Counted from the first letter of the stretch, positions 49,377 to 59,229 are shown. The stretch is DNA of 64,000 bases from Nonomuraea polychroma (GCF_004011505.1 NZ_SAUN01000001.1:1550001-1614000), one strand, 5' to 3'. The notes: generated by a model from the sequence alone, not told the origin. Numbers and translations: made by a program.

Positions 49377-50333
49377 ATGGCGGAGAGTGTGCCGCAATCG
49401 GCGGGGCGCGCCAACGAGACGCCGGCCCGGACCGCATCGCGGCGGTGGCCCCGCCGGCGGACCCGGCGGCATGACCGCTACACCCTGGCGCCCCTGCTGC
49501 TCATCTCGTCCAACCTCGCCCTGTTCCTGCTCTTCTTCGTCTGGCCGGCCGTCATCGGCCTGGGATACTCCTTCACCAGCTACACGGGCGTCGGCTCGGC
49601 GCCGTTCGTGGGCCTGGACAACTACCAGCGGCTGCTGAACGACGAGGCGTTCTACGCGGCGACGGTCCGTACCTTGATCTTCACGGCGGCCGTCGTTCCG
49701 CTGACGTACGTCGCCTCGCTGAGCGCGGCCGTGCTGCTCGTCAGCCCGTACAGCCGCGGCAAGCCGGTCGCGCGGGTGATCTTCTTCGTGCCCTGGCTCA
49801 TCTCCCCGATCATCGCCGGTGTCATCTGGCGATGGATCTTCGGTGAGAACTTCGGGCTCGTCAACTACGTCATCATCGCGCTCGGCGGCGAGGCGGTGCC
49901 GTGGCAGTCCAACGCGAACCTGTCCCTGATCATCGTGGTCATCGCCGCAACCTGGGGGAGCACCGCGGTCAACATGCTGATGTTCGTCGCGGCCATCAAG
50001 AACGTGCCGACCGCGTACTACGAAGCCGCGTCCCTGGACGGCGCGGGCTCGTGGGCCAAGTTCCGCCACATCACGCTTCCCTCGATCGCGCCCACGTCCT
50101 TCATCGTGATCCTGCTCACCACCCTGCACTCGATGAAGGAGTACGCGCTCATCCAAGCGGTCAATGCCGGAGGTCCGGGCTCCGAAAACAACCTGCTCAT
50201 CCAGTACATCTTCACGACCGGCTTCCGCCGTGCCCAGATCGGTTACGCGAGCGCCGCGTCCTTCGTGCTCATGCTGATCCTGATGATCATCGCTATCGCG
50301 CAGTTGGTCATCAACCGCCGGAAGGACTCCTGA
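49377..50333 (+). CDS. ABC sugar permease, first subunit
   Basis: A 318-residue MalF-type permease. The ATG has GAAGGAGGAG upstream. The first 40 residues are polar and Arg-rich (RRWPRRRTRRHDRY) before the first helix LAPLLLISSNLALFLLFFVW. The EAA loop reads YEAASLDGAGSWAKFRHITLP, as expected for docking to the ATPase. It pairs with the next gene, which starts one base after the stop. Confidence 0.93.
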   Translation: MAESVPQSAGRANETPARTASRRWPRRRTRRHDRYTLAPLLLISSNLALFLLFFVWPAVIGLGYSFTSYTGVGSAPFVGLDNYQRLLNDEAFYAATVRTLIFTAAVVPLTYVASLSAAVLLVSPYSRGKPVARVIFFVPWLISPIIAGVIWRWIFGENFGLVNYVIIALGGEAVPWQSNANLSLIIVVIAATWGSTAVNMLMFVAAIKNVPTAYYEAASLDGAGSWAKFRHITLPSIAPTSFIVILLTTLHSMKEYALIQAVNAGGPGSENNLLIQYIFTTGFRRAQIGYASAASFVLMLILMIIAIAQLVINRRKDS

Positions 50334-50334
50334 G

Positions 50335-51159
50335 ATGGACAACCTGCTGCCGAAGAAGGTCTGGGCGACGGCGGCCCTGTGGTTCATGGTCGCCCTGTAC
50401 GGCATTCCGGTCCTGTGGTTCCTGCTCAGCTCCTTCAAACCGGCGGGGGAGCTGTTCTCCTATCCGCTGACCATCTTCCCGAAGCAGCCGACCATCTCCG
50501 GCTTCACCCAGGCCTGGACGAGCTTCGACTTCAGCCGCTACTTCGGCAACACCCTCATCGTGGCCGTGTCCGCAACCCTCATCACCATCGTGACAAGCGC
50601 GACCTGCGGTTACGCCCTGGCGAAGTACACCAACTGGTGGCTGCGGGCGTTCACCATCTGCATCCTGGCCACCACGATGCTGCCGGGCGAGGTCATTCTC
50701 TCCCCCCTGTTCCTCATCGTCCGCGACCTGGGCCTGTACAACAGTCTCGCCGGCGTCGTGGCCCCCTCGGTGATCACGGCGACGGGCACCTTCCTGTTCC
50801 GCCAGTTCTTCCTGAGCGTGCCGCGCGACCTGCTGGACGCGGCCCGCATCGACGGCAGCGGGGAACTGTCGACGTTCATCCGGATCATGCTCCCGCTCTC
50901 CCGGCCGATCATCATGACCCTCGCCATCATGTCGTTCCAGTGGCGGTGGAACGACTACATCTGGCCCCTCGTGATCCTCAACGACCCGAAGGAGTTCACC
51001 CTGCAGATCGGCGTCGCGAGCATCGTGGGCGCGGAGAACGTCAACTGGTCGGTCCTGCTCGGGGCGTCTGTCCTGTCAATGATCCCCCTTGTCGTGATCT
51101 ACCTGATCTTCCAGAAGTACGTGATGAACGCCGACCTCAGCGCGGGCCTGAAGGATTAG
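50335..51159 (+). CDS. ABC sugar permease, second subunit
   Basis: A 274-residue MalG-type permease with about six transmembrane helices. The EAA loop is LLDAARIDGSGELSTFIRIM. The start ATG is one base after the upstream stop, so the two are coupled. It is the last gene of the sugar locus; degraded transposase sequence follows directly. Confidence 0.93.
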   Translation: MDNLLPKKVWATAALWFMVALYGIPVLWFLLSSFKPAGELFSYPLTIFPKQPTISGFTQAWTSFDFSRYFGNTLIVAVSATLITIVTSATCGYALAKYTNWWLRAFTICILATTMLPGEVILSPLFLIVRDLGLYNSLAGVVAPSVITATGTFLFRQFFLSVPRDLLDAARIDGSGELSTFIRIMLPLSRPIIMTLAIMSFQWRWNDYIWPLVILNDPKEFTLQIGVASIVGAENVNWSVLLGASVLSMIPLVVIYLIFQKYVMNADLSAGLKD

Positions 51160-51177
51160 TGCCGGTCTTCGATCCCC

Positions 51178-51530
51178 GACCGTCAGTTGAAGCGCGGGCA
51201 TAGGCGCCCGATGAGCGGCCTTCAGGGGTGGTCGTCGATCTCGTGATCGGTGCGGGCGATGGTTGTCGTAGTGCCGCACCAGCGTTCGGCGACCGCGTTC
51301 GCCCGCGGAGATCGAGGCGGCGTCTTGAGCATGCAGACACCCTCGGCTGCAACACCTCGTCGAACGTCACGGTGAACTTCGCGTCGCGGTCGCGGATGAC
51401 GAATCGCAGAGTCTCAGCTCGTTGCCCCAGCTCGATGAGCAGGTTGCGTGGGCACTGCCCCACCACGGTTAACGGCAGACACCGTGGAGAGCCCGTTACC
51501 GAGAGATCGGTACGGAACCGGGGCACACGC
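51178..51530 (-). pseudogene. IS481/IS3-type transposase remnant, frameshifted
   Basis: Read on the minus strand, three pieces of a DDE integrase core occur in order but in different frames: ARNLL-like QCPRNLLIELGQRAETLRFV plus IRDRDAKFTVTFDEV, then VCMLKTPPRSPRANAVAERW, then RHYDNHRPHRSRDRRPP. These match the usual RDRDxKFT, PRANAxAERW and HYNxHRPHR blocks. The gene is broken by frameshifts and lacks its N-terminus. I see no terminal inverted repeats. Confidence 0.8.
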
Positions 51531-51609
51531 TCACCACCCAAGGCAGCCAGGCGACGCACTTAAACGACAAGCTGAGCAGCGGGATCAGATGGAGGTCGAG
51601 TCAGCCTGC

Positions 51610-51954
51610 TCACAAAGCGACCGTGGTCTTTTCCAAGATGTCGGCCAGGCGCGTGTAGTCGACGTCCTGCCCTTCTTCGATGTCGACGGCCTTGCGTTCC
51701 CCTTTGCCCAGTGCTCGGATGAAGCCCTTGACCACAGGGATGTCCGTGGCGTTGAACACCATGAATGACACCTTGTCCCGGGAGACCGCTATGACGGCCG
51801 CGAAGTTGCCGTTCTTGAGAAAGTGCGGTTTGCCGTATTGCAGCCGTTCTTCGATCGTGGGAACGGTCTCGTGGACCATCGCGCGCAGCTTCTCGCAGAC
51901 GCCGATCTGCCACGGCGCGGTGTTGTTGATGTACTGGGTGACGTCGTCGTTCAT
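51610..51954 (-). CDS. DUF1801-domain protein
   Basis: A 114-residue protein of the DUF1801 / YdhG-like group. ATG 51954 is chosen because GGAGA lies about 7 bases upstream; a longer frame to 52044 adds a non-conserved tail. It has the family features EKLRAMVHETVPTIEERLQYGKPHFLKNG and a C-terminal helical end. The fold is a small alpha/beta domain of unknown biochemical role. It lies downstream of the SDR gene on the same strand, with a gap of 133 bases. Confidence 0.82.
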   Translation of the reverse strand: MNDDVTQYINNTAPWQIGVCEKLRAMVHETVPTIEERLQYGKPHFLKNGNFAAVIAVSRDKVSFMVFNATDIPVVKGFIRALGKGERKAVDIEEGQDVDYTRLADILEKTTVAL

Positions 51955-52087
51955 GCCGTTCTCCAAATGTCGCTTCCGCAGGTTGCCTTGCGCAGGTCCC
52001 TCTTGGGGAGGCATCGCGTTCACGCTCGCCCCAGCCCGCGGCATCGGCCCGCGGGTAAAGGTCTTTGCCTCCCCGGCACCTGTTGTG

Positions 52088-52837
52088 TCAGTCGACGAGG
52101 GCTCCGCAGGAGATGTTCACCTGCGTGGAGGTGATGCTCCTGGCGTGTTCCGACGCCAGGAACGCGGCGACTCGGCCGACATCGTCCAGGGTCGCGGCTC
52201 GCTTGAGAAGCGTCGCATCCACCATCTTCTGCTTGTAGGGCGCCATCTCGGGAAGGTCGGGCAGGGACTCGGGGATCCCACCGGTACGCATCGAGACCAC
52301 GCGTACGGAGTGCGGGCCGAGCTCGCAGGCCCACTGGCGGCGCATGGCCTCGATCAGGTCGCAGCCAACCTGTACTGTTCCCAGGCCGGGCGACGAGTTG
52401 CCCGGGTCTGAGCCGCCGAAGTGCAAGATGACTCCCGAGCCCTGCTTGACCATGTGCCGTGCGGCGGCCTGGGCGGTCAGCAGAAACGAGCGCGCCACCT
52501 TGTCCATCGCGCGGCCGAAGTCGGCGACGGGCATGTCGAGCAGCGGCACGAACAGCGCGTCCTGGGAGATGACGTTGACCGAGACATCGATGCTGCCGGT
52601 CTGTGCCGCGATGGAGTCGACCCAGCCGTTGACGGCGCTCTCGTCCAGAGCGTCCACGATCGCCGTCTCGGCCAGGCCGCCCTGGCGGCGGATGTCCGCG
52701 GCGACGGTGTCGAGCTTGCCGGGAGTGCGGCCGGCGAGGAAGACTCGCGCTCCCTCGGCGGCGAAGCCCCGCGCCATCGCGCCGCCGATGGCGCCGCCGC
52801 CCCCGTAGATCACCGCGGTCTTGTTCTCCAGAAGCAT
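52088..52837 (-). CDS. SDR-family protein lacking the YxxxK active-site motif
   Basis: A 249-residue short-chain dehydrogenase/reductase fold. The cofactor motif is GGGGAIG (12-18) and the NNAG-like strand end is VNVISQD. The region that normally holds Ser and YxxxK reads ILHFGGSDPGNSSPG, then LGTVQVGCDLIEAMRR. The Tyr and Lys are absent, so normal SDR catalysis is doubtful. The C-terminus (RAATLDDVGRVAAFLASEHA, then TSTQVNISCGA) is standard for the family. It is downstream of, and co-oriented with, the large LuxR regulator, which may control it. Confidence 0.85.
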   Translation of the reverse strand: MLLENKTAVIYGGGGAIGGAMARGFAAEGARVFLAGRTPGKLDTVAADIRRQGGLAETAIVDALDESAVNGWVDSIAAQTGSIDVSVNVISQDALFVPLLDMPVADFGRAMDKVARSFLLTAQAAARHMVKQGSGVILHFGGSDPGNSSPGLGTVQVGCDLIEAMRRQWACELGPHSVRVVSMRTGGIPESLPDLPEMAPYKQKMVDATLLKRAATLDDVGRVAAFLASEHARSITSTQVNISCGALVD

Positions 52838-53022
52838 GTCCGTCTCCGTTCGTCGGTTCGATGGCTCGAATCTAGGGACGGCACGGCAGGGCGGGCATCG
52901 GTCCCACGACTGCTCTGACAGATCCGCTGATCAGGGCGGGCGGCGACGGGAACGGCGTACCGCAGGCCGGTCCGCGGCGGGTGCCGGCCATGGTGACGAG
53001 TAAGTAGCTCGACTGATACGGC

Positions 53023-55719
53023 TCACAGCTCGAGCTTGGCGAGCTCCATCCTGCGGGTCACGCCGATCTTCGGATAAGCCCGGTAGAGGTGATGTCCCAC
53101 GGTGCGCGGGCTGAGGTACAGGCGCGCCGCGATCTCCCTGTTGCTATACCCGGCCGCGGCCAGTCGCACGACCTGGAGTTCCTGTGGGGTCAGCCGCTGG
53201 AGCGGGTCGTCGGCCTGGGCATGGGCCACGGGCCTGTCACCGAGGACCGTCAGTTCGGTGCGGGCACGCTCGGCCCAGCGTGCCGCGCCGAGTCTGGCGA
53301 AGGTGTCCTCTGCTTGCGCCAGAGCGGCGCGGGCCTCCGAGCGGCGGCGCTGGCGGCGCAGCCATCCGCCGTAGGCGAGCGTGGTCCGCGCGAGTTCGTA
53401 CGGCCGGTCGGGGATGAGCCGCAGCGCGGCGCGGTAGTGACGTTCGGCCTGGTCACCGTCGGCGAGTAGGGCCCGGCAGCGCAACTCCAGAGCCTTGCCG
53501 ACGTCATTGTGCCCGGCCCACGCCGCCAAGGCCGGCAGGTGTCGTCGGGCCAGGTCGGCGCGTCCGGCGCGGATGGCGGCTTCGACGTGATCCGGTACGG
53601 CCCTGATGAGCAGATCGTGCCGGGCAGGGCCCCCGCATGCTTGCTCGAACCCGTCGAGCGCCTGCTCGAAACGTCCCTCGGCGAGATCGAGCAGTCCCAC
53701 GCCCCACGAGGCGAGGGCCGCGTTGGTGGGGTGCAGGGCAGCGTGCTCACGCACCTCGCCGGCCAACGCACGGCACTCGGCGGCGTCGCCGATGACGGCG
53801 GCCAGCCAGACCGCGATGGCCTTCAGTACGGTCACCTGCATGTCCATGCCGATGTCGGACGCCAGCGAGATGCCTTGAGCGAGGTCGGCCTGAGCGCCGC
53901 GGAAGTCGCCCCGCAGCAGCCGGCCGATGGCCAGCGGCTCCAGTACGTACGGAAGCCAGCCGAGCGATCCGTCCGCTCTGACGTCGGCCGCCAGCGACTC
54001 CAGCACGTCCGTCGCCGCCACGTCGTCGGCGGTCAGCAGCCCCATGAATCCGGCGATCACCCGCTCGACGAAGTCCTGGACGGTTCCGGTCCGGACGGCC
54101 TTGACCAGCGCGCGCATGGGCACGACCGCCGCGCCGAAATCGCCGTCGGCGTGCCTGCCGTACCCGATCAGGGCCGCCACCACGGGCGTCAGCGCCGCGC
54201 CCGAGGGCAGCCGGACGGTCTCCAACTGGGCGACGGCTTCTTTGACGAGATCGTGGGCGCATGCGTCACGGGCCGCCCACACGGCCTCGGTCAGCATGGA
54301 CACCGCCCGCTCCGGATGGCTGCCGGTGATCAGCATGGCGGCCTCCAAGGCCAGGGCTGCGTCGGCGGCCGGTGAGGTGCTTTCGTAGGCCACCTGCGCA
54401 CGCACGTAGGTGGCCTCGGCGACAACAGCGGCCCTGCCGGTCAGCGCAGCGGCCTCGGTCGCCAGCCGGGTCGCCCATTCCGGGCGGCCGGCGTCGTAGG
54501 CCGAGCGGGCCGCGCGGACCATGCGCTGTGCCTTGCCCTCCTGATCGGTGCTGAGCCGCGCGGCCCGCTCGTACGCCAAAGCGACCGCCACCGCCCCACC
54601 GCGATATCGGGCTCGCTCGGCAGTGTGTTCCAGCTCGCTGGCGACTTCATCGTCGGGGCCGGTGGCCGCGGCGGCCCGATGCCACGTGCGGCGGTCGGAG
54701 TCCGCCACGAGCGACAGCGCACCAGCCAGGGCTTCGTGTACGGCGATGCGCTGATGATGAGGGGCGCTCTGATACACGGCCGAGCGGATCAGCGGATGAC
54801 GGAACTTGATCTCGTCGGCTGACGTGACGACGAGACGGGCCTCCTCAGCCGGACCGAGATCGACGAGTGACACACCGAGGGCGACGCCTGCCCGCAGGAC
54901 CACATCGAGTTCGCAGGTGCCGTCGGCCGCTGCCAGCAGAAGGAGCAGGCGGGTGGCCGCGGGCAACTCCTCCAGCTGGGCCCGGAAGGCGTCCTGCACG
55001 CGTCCGGCGATCCTCAGCGGACCGACCGGCGTAACCAGGCCGTCCCTCGACAGGCGGGAGAGCTCTATCAGGGCCAGCGGGTTGCCGCCCGCCTCGTCCA
55101 AAAGCCTGTCGCGCACCGGAACAGTCAGCTCGGGCGCGCATTCCGCCAGCAGTTCCACGGCGGAGTCACGGTCCAGCCCGTCCAGCCGCATGACCTCGAT
55201 CCCCGGCGTGAGGAACGGTTTTGCGGTGTCCCGTACCGCGAATACCATCACGATCGGATCCTCATGAAGCCTGCGCGCTGCGAACAACAACGCGTCCGAG
55301 GACGCCCGATCCAGCCATTGAGCATCGTCGATCAGGCACACCAGCGGCTGCCGCGCGGCAAGATCCGACAGCAGCGTCAGCGTCGCGGCGCCAACGAGGA
55401 ACGGGTCGCGCACCGGAACCTCAGCCAGACCGAACACCGACCGCATGGCGGCCGCCTGCTGGCCCGGCAGAACGTCCAGCCGGTCCACGAACGGATGCAA
55501 GAGCAGGTACAGCCCACTGAACGGCAACTCGGCCTCGGTCTCGATGCCGGCCCCCCGTAACACCCCCATCCCGTCCGCGACCGACGCCAGATCATCGAGC
55601 AGGGCCGACTTGCCGACCCCCGCCTCACCCCGGACGACCAACGCCCCGCTCCGCCCTTGGCGGGCCTCCGCAAGCAGCACCTCCAAGCGGCCGCGCTCAA
55701 GGCGGCGTCCCTTCAGCAT
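53023..55719 (-). CDS. LAL-type LuxR regulator with AAA ATPase domain
   Basis: An 898-residue large ATP-binding LuxR-type regulator. ATG 55719 gives the usual start MLKGRRLERGRLEVLLAEAR; a longer start at 55773 is possible, and neither has a strong ribosome site. The Walker A motif is GEAGVGKSA (31-39) and Walker B is VCLIDDAQWLD. A long helical TPR-like middle follows. The C-terminal helix-turn-helix is LTPQELQVVRLAAAGYSNRE and onward to LSPRTVGHHLYRAYPKIGV. LAL regulators often activate secondary-metabolite or sugar genes. The nearest candidate target is the SDR gene 185 bases downstream. Confidence 0.9.
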   Translation of the reverse strand: MLKGRRLERGRLEVLLAEARQGRSGALVVRGEAGVGKSALLDDLASVADGMGVLRGAGIETEAELPFSGLYLLLHPFVDRLDVLPGQQAAAMRSVFGLAEVPVRDPFLVGAATLTLLSDLAARQPLVCLIDDAQWLDRASSDALLFAARRLHEDPIVMVFAVRDTAKPFLTPGIEVMRLDGLDRDSAVELLAECAPELTVPVRDRLLDEAGGNPLALIELSRLSRDGLVTPVGPLRIAGRVQDAFRAQLEELPAATRLLLLLAAADGTCELDVVLRAGVALGVSLVDLGPAEEARLVVTSADEIKFRHPLIRSAVYQSAPHHQRIAVHEALAGALSLVADSDRRTWHRAAAATGPDDEVASELEHTAERARYRGGAVAVALAYERAARLSTDQEGKAQRMVRAARSAYDAGRPEWATRLATEAAALTGRAAVVAEATYVRAQVAYESTSPAADAALALEAAMLITGSHPERAVSMLTEAVWAARDACAHDLVKEAVAQLETVRLPSGAALTPVVAALIGYGRHADGDFGAAVVPMRALVKAVRTGTVQDFVERVIAGFMGLLTADDVAATDVLESLAADVRADGSLGWLPYVLEPLAIGRLLRGDFRGAQADLAQGISLASDIGMDMQVTVLKAIAVWLAAVIGDAAECRALAGEVREHAALHPTNAALASWGVGLLDLAEGRFEQALDGFEQACGGPARHDLLIRAVPDHVEAAIRAGRADLARRHLPALAAWAGHNDVGKALELRCRALLADGDQAERHYRAALRLIPDRPYELARTTLAYGGWLRRQRRRSEARAALAQAEDTFARLGAARWAERARTELTVLGDRPVAHAQADDPLQRLTPQELQVVRLAAAGYSNREIAARLYLSPRTVGHHLYRAYPKIGVTRRMELAKLEL

Positions 55720-55932
55720 GACGGCACAGTAGCGCCCACGCCAAAGTGGCACATAAACGGGCGACCCCATCAACCACTCCCATGAACTCGCCCCCGCCTC
55801 GACCGCCGCCGCCGTCGACGGGTGTGTCCAGTCAGTGGTGTATCTCGATCTTGTTTGATGAGCGGGTGGTTGGGGTCAGGCGGCCCTCGAAGGTGATGGC
55901 GCAGGCGTTCAAAGCGGCTTTTTCGATCCATC

Positions 55933-56255
55933 CCCTGAACGGGCAGCGCCAGTGCGTTCTGGCGGTCATCGAGCACGCCACCAGGCGCGTTCGCGTGCTC
56001 GGCACCACCGCCCACCCGGCCGCCACCTGAGTCATCCACGCGTTCAAGAATCTCGTGATGGACCTGGAGAACGCGGGCTGCCGGGCGCGCTATCTGATCG
56101 GCGACCGGGTCGGGAAGTTCCCGGCGCTCATGGAGGAGATTCTCACCGACGTCGGCATCCAGGCCGTGCTCACCGGTGTTCGGATGCCGCGGATGAACGC
56201 GGTTATGGAGCGGTGGGTGCAGTCGTGTCGAACGTATGCCGACGAGACCGACTCG
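55933..56255 (+). pseudogene. transposase (DDE integrase core) remnant
   Basis: The frame reads CVLAVIEHATRRVRVLGTTA, an in-frame TGA, then KNLVMDLENAGCRARYLIGD, PALMEEILTDVGIQAVLTG and RMPRMNAVMERWVQSCRT. This is the core of a common actinomycete IS transposase (usual form IRDRDGKFPALMDEIL, RMPRMNAxMERWVQS). It has an internal stop and is truncated at both ends. Its 3' side abuts the sigma-factor remnant on the other strand, so the insertion probably broke that gene. Confidence 0.82.
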
Positions 56256-56317
56256 GTGGAGTCCTCCACGAATACTCGCATGCCGCTTGAACTGCGTGGA
56301 TGGCGTTTTCGGCAGGC

Positions 56318-56524
56318 GCAGAGGCGGCGGGTGGCGGCAGTGATCAGCCAGGTGGCCGGGTGGTCCGGGATGGCTTGGCCGGGCCATTGGACAGCGGCGG
56401 CCAGCAACGCCTCCTGGACCGTGTCCTCGCAGGCGTCGAAGTCGCCGTACCGGCGGACGAGCGTGCCGAGGACCTGCGGCGCGAGGCGACGCAGCAGGCC
56501 CTCGGCGGCGTCGGTGATGCACAC
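56318..56524 (-). pseudogene. N-terminal remnant of an ECF sigma factor (SigJ/ECF41-like)
   Basis: Starting at ATG 56524 the minus strand encodes EGLLRRLAPQVLGTLVRRYG, DFDACEDTVQEALLAAAVQW and HPATWLITAATRRL, which is region 2 of an ECF sigma factor of the large group with a C-terminal SnoaL or DUF6596 extension. The homology ends after about 70 residues, where the transposase remnant begins. Regions 3 and 4 are missing. Confidence 0.75.
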
Positions 56525-56777
56525 ATTTCAAACCCGGACGGGTCCATGATCGGTCTGGCCTCCACCGCGCAGTAGCGGGCGTCGGGAAAGCGTTTAAATC
56601 AGCACCAAGTACTTCATCGGCCACCTCCCAGCGTCATGATCCTCCTCCATGAATCCTCTCTTAGAGGAGTCGGATCAGCGGAGCGGATTTCGACAGACCG
56701 GTTCGACGATGCCCGTTGTCCGCGACACCGTTGGATTCTGCTTGCGTGGTGGCCTGATGCCGGTCACGGAAGAGTCC

Positions 56778-57338
56778 TCACTCACTGGACGGCCGCGCCC
56801 CTGAGAGCCGCTCCGGGAGCGGGGCCAGCCGATAGTTGGCCCACATGAAGGCGTCCATCTGATGCTGGTCGGCGGTGAGGTTGACGACCCGGTCGATCTT
56901 GCCCCTGGTGTTGAAGTGCCACACCAGGGCCCATGTGGTGTCCACCTTGCCGCGACCCTTGGTGGTCCAGCCCCGGTGGACGTCGACGACGTACTCGTCG
57001 TCGGCCTGCAGGAACATCGGGTCCGCCTGGAAACCGGACTTGCCCAGTTCGGTGAAGAAGGCCACCACCTCCTCCACACCACGCTTGGTGCCCGACAGGG
57101 GGTGGTGGCCGGGGATGCTCCATTCGACGTTCTCGGTCAGCACCGACCTGATGCCCTCCATGTCCTGGGCGGCGTAGGCGGCGAAGAACCGGTTGATGGC
57201 CTCGATCTTGGGATTCTTGCCGGCCGCGGAGACCTCCTTGGTTGGTTCAGCGACGCCCGCGGCCGTCGCTGACCCACCGGTGAGGGCGCATGTCACAGCA
57301 ACGGCGAAGGCGACGATGGGGATGGGATAACTCTTCAT
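56778..57338 (-). CDS. secreted SnoaL-like (NTF2-fold) protein
   Basis: A 186-residue protein with a signal peptide (MKSYPIPIVAFAVAVTCALTG, cleavage near ATAAG) and a SnoaL / nuclear-transport-factor-2-like domain: AINRFFAAYAAQDMEGIRSV, NVEWSIPGHHPLSGTKRG and VVAFFTELGKSGF. The fold is shared by polyketide cyclases, ketosteroid isomerases and limonene epoxide hydrolases; the function here is unknown. The ATG has GAGGAGAG upstream. Exported members are less usual. It stands alone. Confidence 0.85.
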   Translation of the reverse strand: MKSYPIPIVAFAVAVTCALTGGSATAAGVAEPTKEVSAAGKNPKIEAINRFFAAYAAQDMEGIRSVLTENVEWSIPGHHPLSGTKRGVEEVVAFFTELGKSGFQADPMFLQADDEYVVDVHRGWTTKGRGKVDTTWALVWHFNTRGKIDRVVNLTADQHQMDAFMWANYRLAPLPERLSGARPSSE

Positions 57339-57589
57339 GGAAATGCTCTCCTCAGGGTTTGACCATCGGCGTCATGTCGGCCATCGGCCGGTGGCGGGAG
57401 ACGGCGTGTGGCCGCCCAGCCACTGGCGAGTGGATTTCTCCTGGTCGGCGTGCTGGGCCAGCGGCATGCGGAGGCCGCTGACGCCGATCGATCGATGTGA
57501 CACCCAGGATGTCGGCCCCGTGGTGAGCACAGCAGGGTAAGCGGCTGCACATGAGGCTGCAGGATCCTGCACGCCTCAGGCGCGAGGCG

Positions 57590-58525
57590 TTACAGCCAGC
57601 CGCGTTCCTTGGCGAGCAGGGCGGCCTGGAAGCGGGTGCCGGCGCCGAGGCGGGCCATCAGGTCGGCGACGTGGGCGCGGAACTTGCGGACCGAGACGTT
57701 GACCGAGCGCGCCGCCGCCTCGTCGGTGTCGTGGCAGGTCAGCGCGTGCAGGACCCGCTGCTCCATGGGCGACAGCGGCAGGTCGTCCAGCTCGCGTGCA
57801 CGCCCCCACATGCCCTCGAACACCTCCGCCAGCATCGCCACCACGCCGGGTTGGCGGATCTGCAGGGCGCCCGCTTTGGGGTTGGCGGGATCGGCTTGGA
57901 CGAACGCGGCCGACCGGTTGACGATGGCCAGGTGCCTGACCGGCTCGGTGGTGACCCGGTGCAGGTCGCCACGGGCATGCCAGTGCCGCGCATAGGGTTC
58001 CTGCTCCGGGTCTTCCAGGACATGCGCCGGGAACAGCGTGCGGCTGCGAAGTCCACGAGCCAGCAGCCGCTCGAGCGGCTTGTCCTCATGGTCTCTCGCG
58101 ACGTTCAACGCCCGCACCTTCACGTGCATGAACTCGCCAGGGTGGTCGGCCAACTGGTCACGCATGCGCCGGGTGACAGCAGACCCGCTCGGCAGGTGCT
58201 CGACCAGCTGCACGGGGCGACCGCTGCGGTGCTCCTCGGCCAGCTCGGTGAGCACGTCCCAGGCGAGGGTGAGGTCGGTGAGCTGACGCTGGGTCTGCTC
58301 CAGACGCCGCCGTACCAGCACATCCACCGCGGCGGCCGGTGTGACGGCGGCCAGCGTCCCGTCCACCAAGCACAGCGCACGCAGCTCGGCGACCACTCCG
58401 CGCACGTCGGGCATGACCAGATCCACGCCGGTCGCCTCTAGGTCAGCATGCGGATTGCGCAACAGGTAGCGATAGACGCGTTCCTGATCGGCTGTCAGCC
58501 CCAGACTGGCCAGGCTCATCATCAC
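57590..58525 (-). CDS. LuxR-type regulator with TrmB-like N-terminus
   Basis: A 311-residue regulator. The N-terminus (LGLTADQERVYRYLLRNPHA) resembles TrmB-type winged helices, and a middle effector region precedes a C-terminal LuxR-like helix-turn-helix: DLPLSPMEQRVLHALTCHDT, DEAAARSVNVSVRKFRAHV and DLMARLGAGTRFQAAL. This architecture is common in streptomycetes and relatives, with largely unknown ligands. No obvious target is adjacent; the SnoaL-like gene lies downstream on the same strand. Confidence 0.85.
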   Translation of the reverse strand: MMMSLASLGLTADQERVYRYLLRNPHADLEATGVDLVMPDVRGVVAELRALCLVDGTLAAVTPAAAVDVLVRRRLEQTQRQLTDLTLAWDVLTELAEEHRSGRPVQLVEHLPSGSAVTRRMRDQLADHPGEFMHVKVRALNVARDHEDKPLERLLARGLRSRTLFPAHVLEDPEQEPYARHWHARGDLHRVTTEPVRHLAIVNRSAAFVQADPANPKAGALQIRQPGVVAMLAEVFEGMWGRARELDDLPLSPMEQRVLHALTCHDTDEAAARSVNVSVRKFRAHVADLMARLGAGTRFQAALLAKERGWL

Positions 58526-58733
58526 CTCGGGTATGCGGACGTAACCACACCCGCAGCCGCTTCATCTGCTCGTCTCGTCAGTAGAAAGGCAGCCTATCTC
58601 GCAGTGGTCAATGCTGAGCTGGGGGACTGGCGGCCCCGGAAAACGATCTCCCGTATTCCGGGAAGCGATCTTCCAGGCTTCGCGTCGCCCCCAGCTCACA
58701 CGCACTCGTGAACACCCCTTCGCCGACAGCCCG

Positions 58734-59229
58734 CTCGTGGGGTCGATGAGGATCATCTTGCTGAACCATGCGGTGCGTGAGGATCTGATCGCCATCAATC
58801 CCGCTCAAGGGGTGCGGTGCGCCGAGGGGGACGCATCCGGTGGTGTGGACGACTCGGCGCGAGGCGGCCTGGCGGCGCGACGGGGAACGCCCGCCGGTGG
58901 CGGTGTGGACGGTGGAGCACCTGGCCGCGCATCAGCTGGTGCACACCGAGGATGGGTTGGTCCTGTGTGAGCCGAAGAGTGCGGCCAGCCGGCGGACGGT
59001 GGCGCTGGATCCGGAGAGCGTGCGGTTGTTGCACCGGCAGGAGCGGGCGCAGCGGCGGCTGCTGGGGGAGCGGTGGTCACCGACCGGCCCGGTTCTTCAC
59101 CCTGGGCAGCGGGGCGGTGGTACGTTTCGGTGTTGCCGCAGCTGTATCACGACAGCGCCCGCGCGACGGCGCCGCTGGTGCCGAAGGCGGTACAGGGAAC
59201 CAACGGGAAGATCGGCAAGGCGCGGGTGA
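58734..59229 (+). pseudogene. decayed tyrosine recombinase (integrase)
   Basis: Two pieces in different frames recall phage-type integrases. The first reads LNHAVREDLIAINPAQGV (from about 58752), the end of the core-binding domain. The second reads VHTEDGLVLCEPKSAASRRT followed by VALDPESVRLLHRQ, the start of the catalytic domain where EPKTxxSRRTVxL is typical. The catalytic Arg/His/Tyr region is missing or scrambled, so the gene is dead. It reads toward a partial tRNA 80 bases downstream, the usual place for integrases of actinomycete integrative elements. Confidence 0.75.

Noticed and set aside
31700..51159. A carbohydrate ABC ATPase gene in either sugar locus
   Set aside because: No Walker A/LSGGQ protein is encoded. 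Use of a shared ATPase elsewhere is assumed.
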